64,000 bases of DNA from the NCBI RefSeq assembly GCF_036345255.1, contig NZ_CP107783.1:558001-622000 (forward strand), read 5' to 3'. Both the position numbers and the translations under genes were made by a program. The number at the start of each line of letters is the position of its first letter. Within the stretch, counting starts at the first letter, position 1. This stretch comes from Streptomyces sp. NBC_00569 (GTDB lineage: Bacteria; Actinomycetota; Actinomycetes; Streptomycetales; Streptomycetaceae). Shown in pieces: positions 62,029 to 64,000 of this stretch. The notes under the pieces were generated by a model. The model was not told where the DNA came from, made no database searches, and saw only the letters and a program-made list of their open reading frames with translations.

Positions 62029-62721
62029 TCAGCTGTTCCCGCCGTAAGCCGCCGCGATCTCCTCCGACTGCGCCCACCGGCTGTACGTCGGCTGCTGCGG
62101 CCAGCCCTCCGGCGAGTCCTGCCACTCCTCCTGGCGGCCGTACGGCAGCAGGTCGACCAGGCCGAACAGGAAGCTCAACTGCTCGACGCCCCGGCCGTCG
62201 GTGTGCCAGGTCCGGTACACCTTGTCGCCGTCGCGCAGGAACACGTTGACCCCGAATCCACCGTTCGGAGGGGCGCCGACGTCGCTGCCGAACGAGCTGT
62301 TCGCCGTCGAGTACCACGTCATCTCGTTCCCGACCTTGCGCTTGTAGGCGAGCGCCTCGTCGATCGGGCCCTGGGTGACGATCACGAATCGGGCGTCGAA
62401 CTTCTTCAATCCCATCAGCCGGGTGAACTGGGTCGTGAAGCCGGTGCAGCCGCTGCACTGCCACTCCGCGTCCTCGAACCACATGTGGTTGTAGACGATG
62501 AGCTGCGGGCGGTCGCCGAAGATCTCCACGAGGCGGACCCGGCCGTCCTCGCCCTCCAGTACGTAGTCGGGCATCTCGACCATCGGCAGCCGACGGCGCT
62601 GGGCGGCGATGGCGTCGAGCTCCCGGGTGGCGGCCTTCTCCCGGACGCGCAGCGCCGCCAGCTCCTTCTGCCAGGTGGCCGCGTCGACGACGGACGGCAG
62701 GGCGTTTTCGGTGGTGGACAT
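62029..62721 (-). CDS. DUF899 thioredoxin-like protein
   Basis: 230-aa cytoplasmic protein of the DUF899 family: N-terminal helix with TWQKELAALRVREKAATRELDAIAAQRRRLP, then a thioredoxin-like fold with QLIVYNHMWF and CSGCTGF (CxxC). Late YSRWAQSEEIAAAYGG. Possibly a dithiol reductase or detoxification protein; the role is not established. ATG follows a perfect GGAGG. Confidence 0.9.
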   Translation of the reverse strand: MSTTENALPSVVDAATWQKELAALRVREKAATRELDAIAAQRRRLPMVEMPDYVLEGEDGRVRLVEIFGDRPQLIVYNHMWFEDAEWQCSGCTGFTTQFTRLMGLKKFDARFVIVTQGPIDEALAYKRKVGNEMTWYSTANSSFGSDVGAPPNGGFGVNVFLRDGDKVYRTWHTDGRGVEQLSFLFGLVDLLPYGRQEEWQDSPEGWPQQPTYSRWAQSEEIAAAYGGNS

Positions 62722-62902
62722 GGTGCCTCCGGACGGATCAGGTGCCTGTCTGGGAGTACTGACTCCCTGGGCGGCCGGAAGTCATCGGTCGCCCCCAGCA
62801 AGATCGCACCGGCGACGGCAGCCGGCATCTCCAAGGCCCGCACGATCAGCCGACTGGCCGGACCACTGCCCTGCCGTTGCCCCCCCCCAGGCGCCGTCGC
62901 CG

Positions 62903-64000
62903 CTACTTGTTCGGGCCCCGGAGGCGGCCGAACGCCTTCGTGAGGGCGGTCAGCGGCGAGCCGTCCAGTCTGACCGAGCCCGGATCGGCCGGCCGGGGCA
63001 CACCCGCGCCACCGGTCACCTCCGCCAGCGCGGCCTGCGCCGCCTCGGCCGCCTCCCGGTACAGGTCACAGGACTTCGTCATGGCCTCCAGCGCCTCCGC
63101 GTACCTGGCGACCATGCCCTGGGCGTGAACCAGCTCCTCGTCCGGGGTCAGCAGGTGCCAGCCCTGACGCAGCCGTGTCAGGGCCCGCTCGGCGTCGGCG
63201 GGCAGCGGCCTGGGCAGCGCGGCGAACTCCTTGATCCTGTCGAGGAGTTCGGTCGGTTCGGAACCGTCCAGGAAGACGCTGCGCACCGTGAGGCGCTCCG
63301 CCTCGTAGCCCGGGACAGGCGGCACCGTGGGCAGGACGACGGCCCCGCCGCGCGGCATCCGCACGCTCAGCTCCCGCTTCATCGCGAAGTCGGCGATCTG
63401 CGCCTGGTCCGGCGTGCCCCGGTGCTCGACCACCCGGTGCCGCAGGCTGGGCGGCAGGAACGCCGAGACAGGCTTCTGCCCCATCGCGTCCGGCGTCATC
63501 GCCTCGTGCACCACGACATGGATGAACCAGCTGTTCCGGGTGCAGTCCCGCAGCCGGTGGCGCAGCTCGTCGTCGTCCTTGGGCAGATGGTTCGCCGCCC
63601 GCAGGCGCACGCCGGGCACCGTGTCGTGATCCCAGTCGACCCGGTCGCTGTCGGGCCAGAACATGGTGGCGGGCGAGGGCCAGTGCGCGTCCCACGCCCG
63701 CTCCGCCTCGGCGGCGAGGACCCAGGTGACGCCCTCGCCCTCCTTGCGGCGGGCCTCGGGGTCGTACGTCGTCAGCTGTGCGCGCACGGTGACGTCGTCG
63801 GCGACGCGCCAGCGGGCCTCGAAGAGGCGGCGGGCCGCCGGACCGAGGTCGGCGGATTCGTCCCGCGGGTGCAGGGTGGTGGAGCGGGCCGCCTCGACGG
63901 GGTCGAGGTCCAGGAAGTCGTCGAGCACCCCGGCCGCCTTGAGGGCGATCAGGTTGCGCCGGACGTCCTGCTCGGGCTCGGGCCCGAGGTGGCGCCCGCG
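62903..64000 (-). CDS. Unrecognised protein, 3' part of gene
   Basis: The frame is open to the window edge, so at least 365 residues lack their N-terminus (a GTG at 63928 is possible but the frame continues upstream). The visible part has RNLIALKAAGVLDDFLDLDP, VLAAEAERAWDAHW, HVVVHEAMTPDAMGQKPVSAFLPPSLRHRVVEHRGT, then a Pro-rich segment and helical DEELVHAQGMVARYAEALEAM. No cysteine clusters, membrane segments or nucleotide motifs are visible. I cannot assign a family. Confidence 0.7.
   Translation of the reverse strand, partial: RGRHLGPEPEQDVRRNLIALKAAGVLDDFLDLDPVEAARSTTLHPRDESADLGPAARRLFEARWRVADDVTVRAQLTTYDPEARRKEGEGVTWVLAAEAERAWDAHWPSPATMFWPDSDRVDWDHDTVPGVRLRAANHLPKDDDELRHRLRDCTRNSWFIHVVVHEAMTPDAMGQKPVSAFLPPSLRHRVVEHRGTPDQAQIADFAMKRELSVRMPRGGAVVLPTVPPVPGYEAERLTVRSVFLDGSEPTELLDRIKEFAALPRPLPADAERALTRLRQGWHLLTPDEELVHAQGMVARYAEALEAMTKSCDLYREAAEAAQAALAEVTGGAGVPRPADPGSVRLDGSPLTALTKAFGRLRGPNK

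Overview
The window is very GC-rich with strongly GC-ending codons, many GTG starts, ATGA/GTGA gene overlaps, a spore-associated-protein homologue, NarL-type two-component genes and many LacI/GntR/TetR/PucR regulators. This points to a Streptomyces or close actinomycete chromosome, probably an arm region rich in accessory sugar metabolism. No tRNA, rRNA, IS element, phage gene or CRISPR array was seen.

Layout. 123-6991: oligosaccharide ABC importer (binding protein and two permeases, no ATPase) with a GH1 beta-glucosidase and a GH31 YicI-type alpha-xylosidase, which suggests uptake and breakdown of xyloglucan-type oligosaccharides. 7034-9265: FCD-type GntR regulator divergent from an MFS carrier. 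9289-12197: Rieske oxygenase divergent from a VioB-like ferritin-fold protein that is split into two overlapping genes, the second starting with a signal-like sequence. 12270-15439: two-component pair, small zinc-finger protein, SapA-like secreted protein preceded by a Crp-like site. 15604-17407: metallo-beta-lactamase-fold hydrolase and TetR regulator with two palindromes between them. 17409-20216: remnant sugar operon (truncated isomerase, FGGY kinase, orphan MalG-type permease). 20336-25527: SnoaL-like protein, cyclase-family hydrolase and NCS1 permease opposite a PucR activator, then a LysR regulator.

25879-33248: DeoR-HTH/periplasmic-binding hybrid regulator, sugar ABC importer, hydroxyacid dehydrogenase and DUF2264 protein. 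33341-43065: LacI regulator facing an eight-gene operon (oxidoreductase, DUF6807, cupin, sugar ABC importer, YesL-like membrane protein, GH2 glycosidase). 43082-51650: XRE-cupin regulator, EamA exporter, PaiB-like FMN protein, M20 amidohydrolase, TetR/MFS drug-efflux pair, secreted esterase and phosphodiester glycosidase. 52027-54557: complete polar amino acid ABC importer. 54810-59097: LLM flavin oxidoreductase and a large Tat-exported protein with an alpha/alpha-toroid and two discoidin domains. 59313-60125: yybP-ykoY-type manganese riboswitch and a TMEM165/GDT1 transporter. 60126-62028 is mostly degenerate. 62029-64000: DUF899 protein and the 3' part of an unrecognised gene that runs off the window.

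The three sugar importers contain no ATPase gene, so they probably share a distant MsiK-type ATPase. The most unusual items are the split VioB-like protein beside the Rieske enzyme, the scarred isomerase/kinase operon, and several near-perfect palindromic operators.
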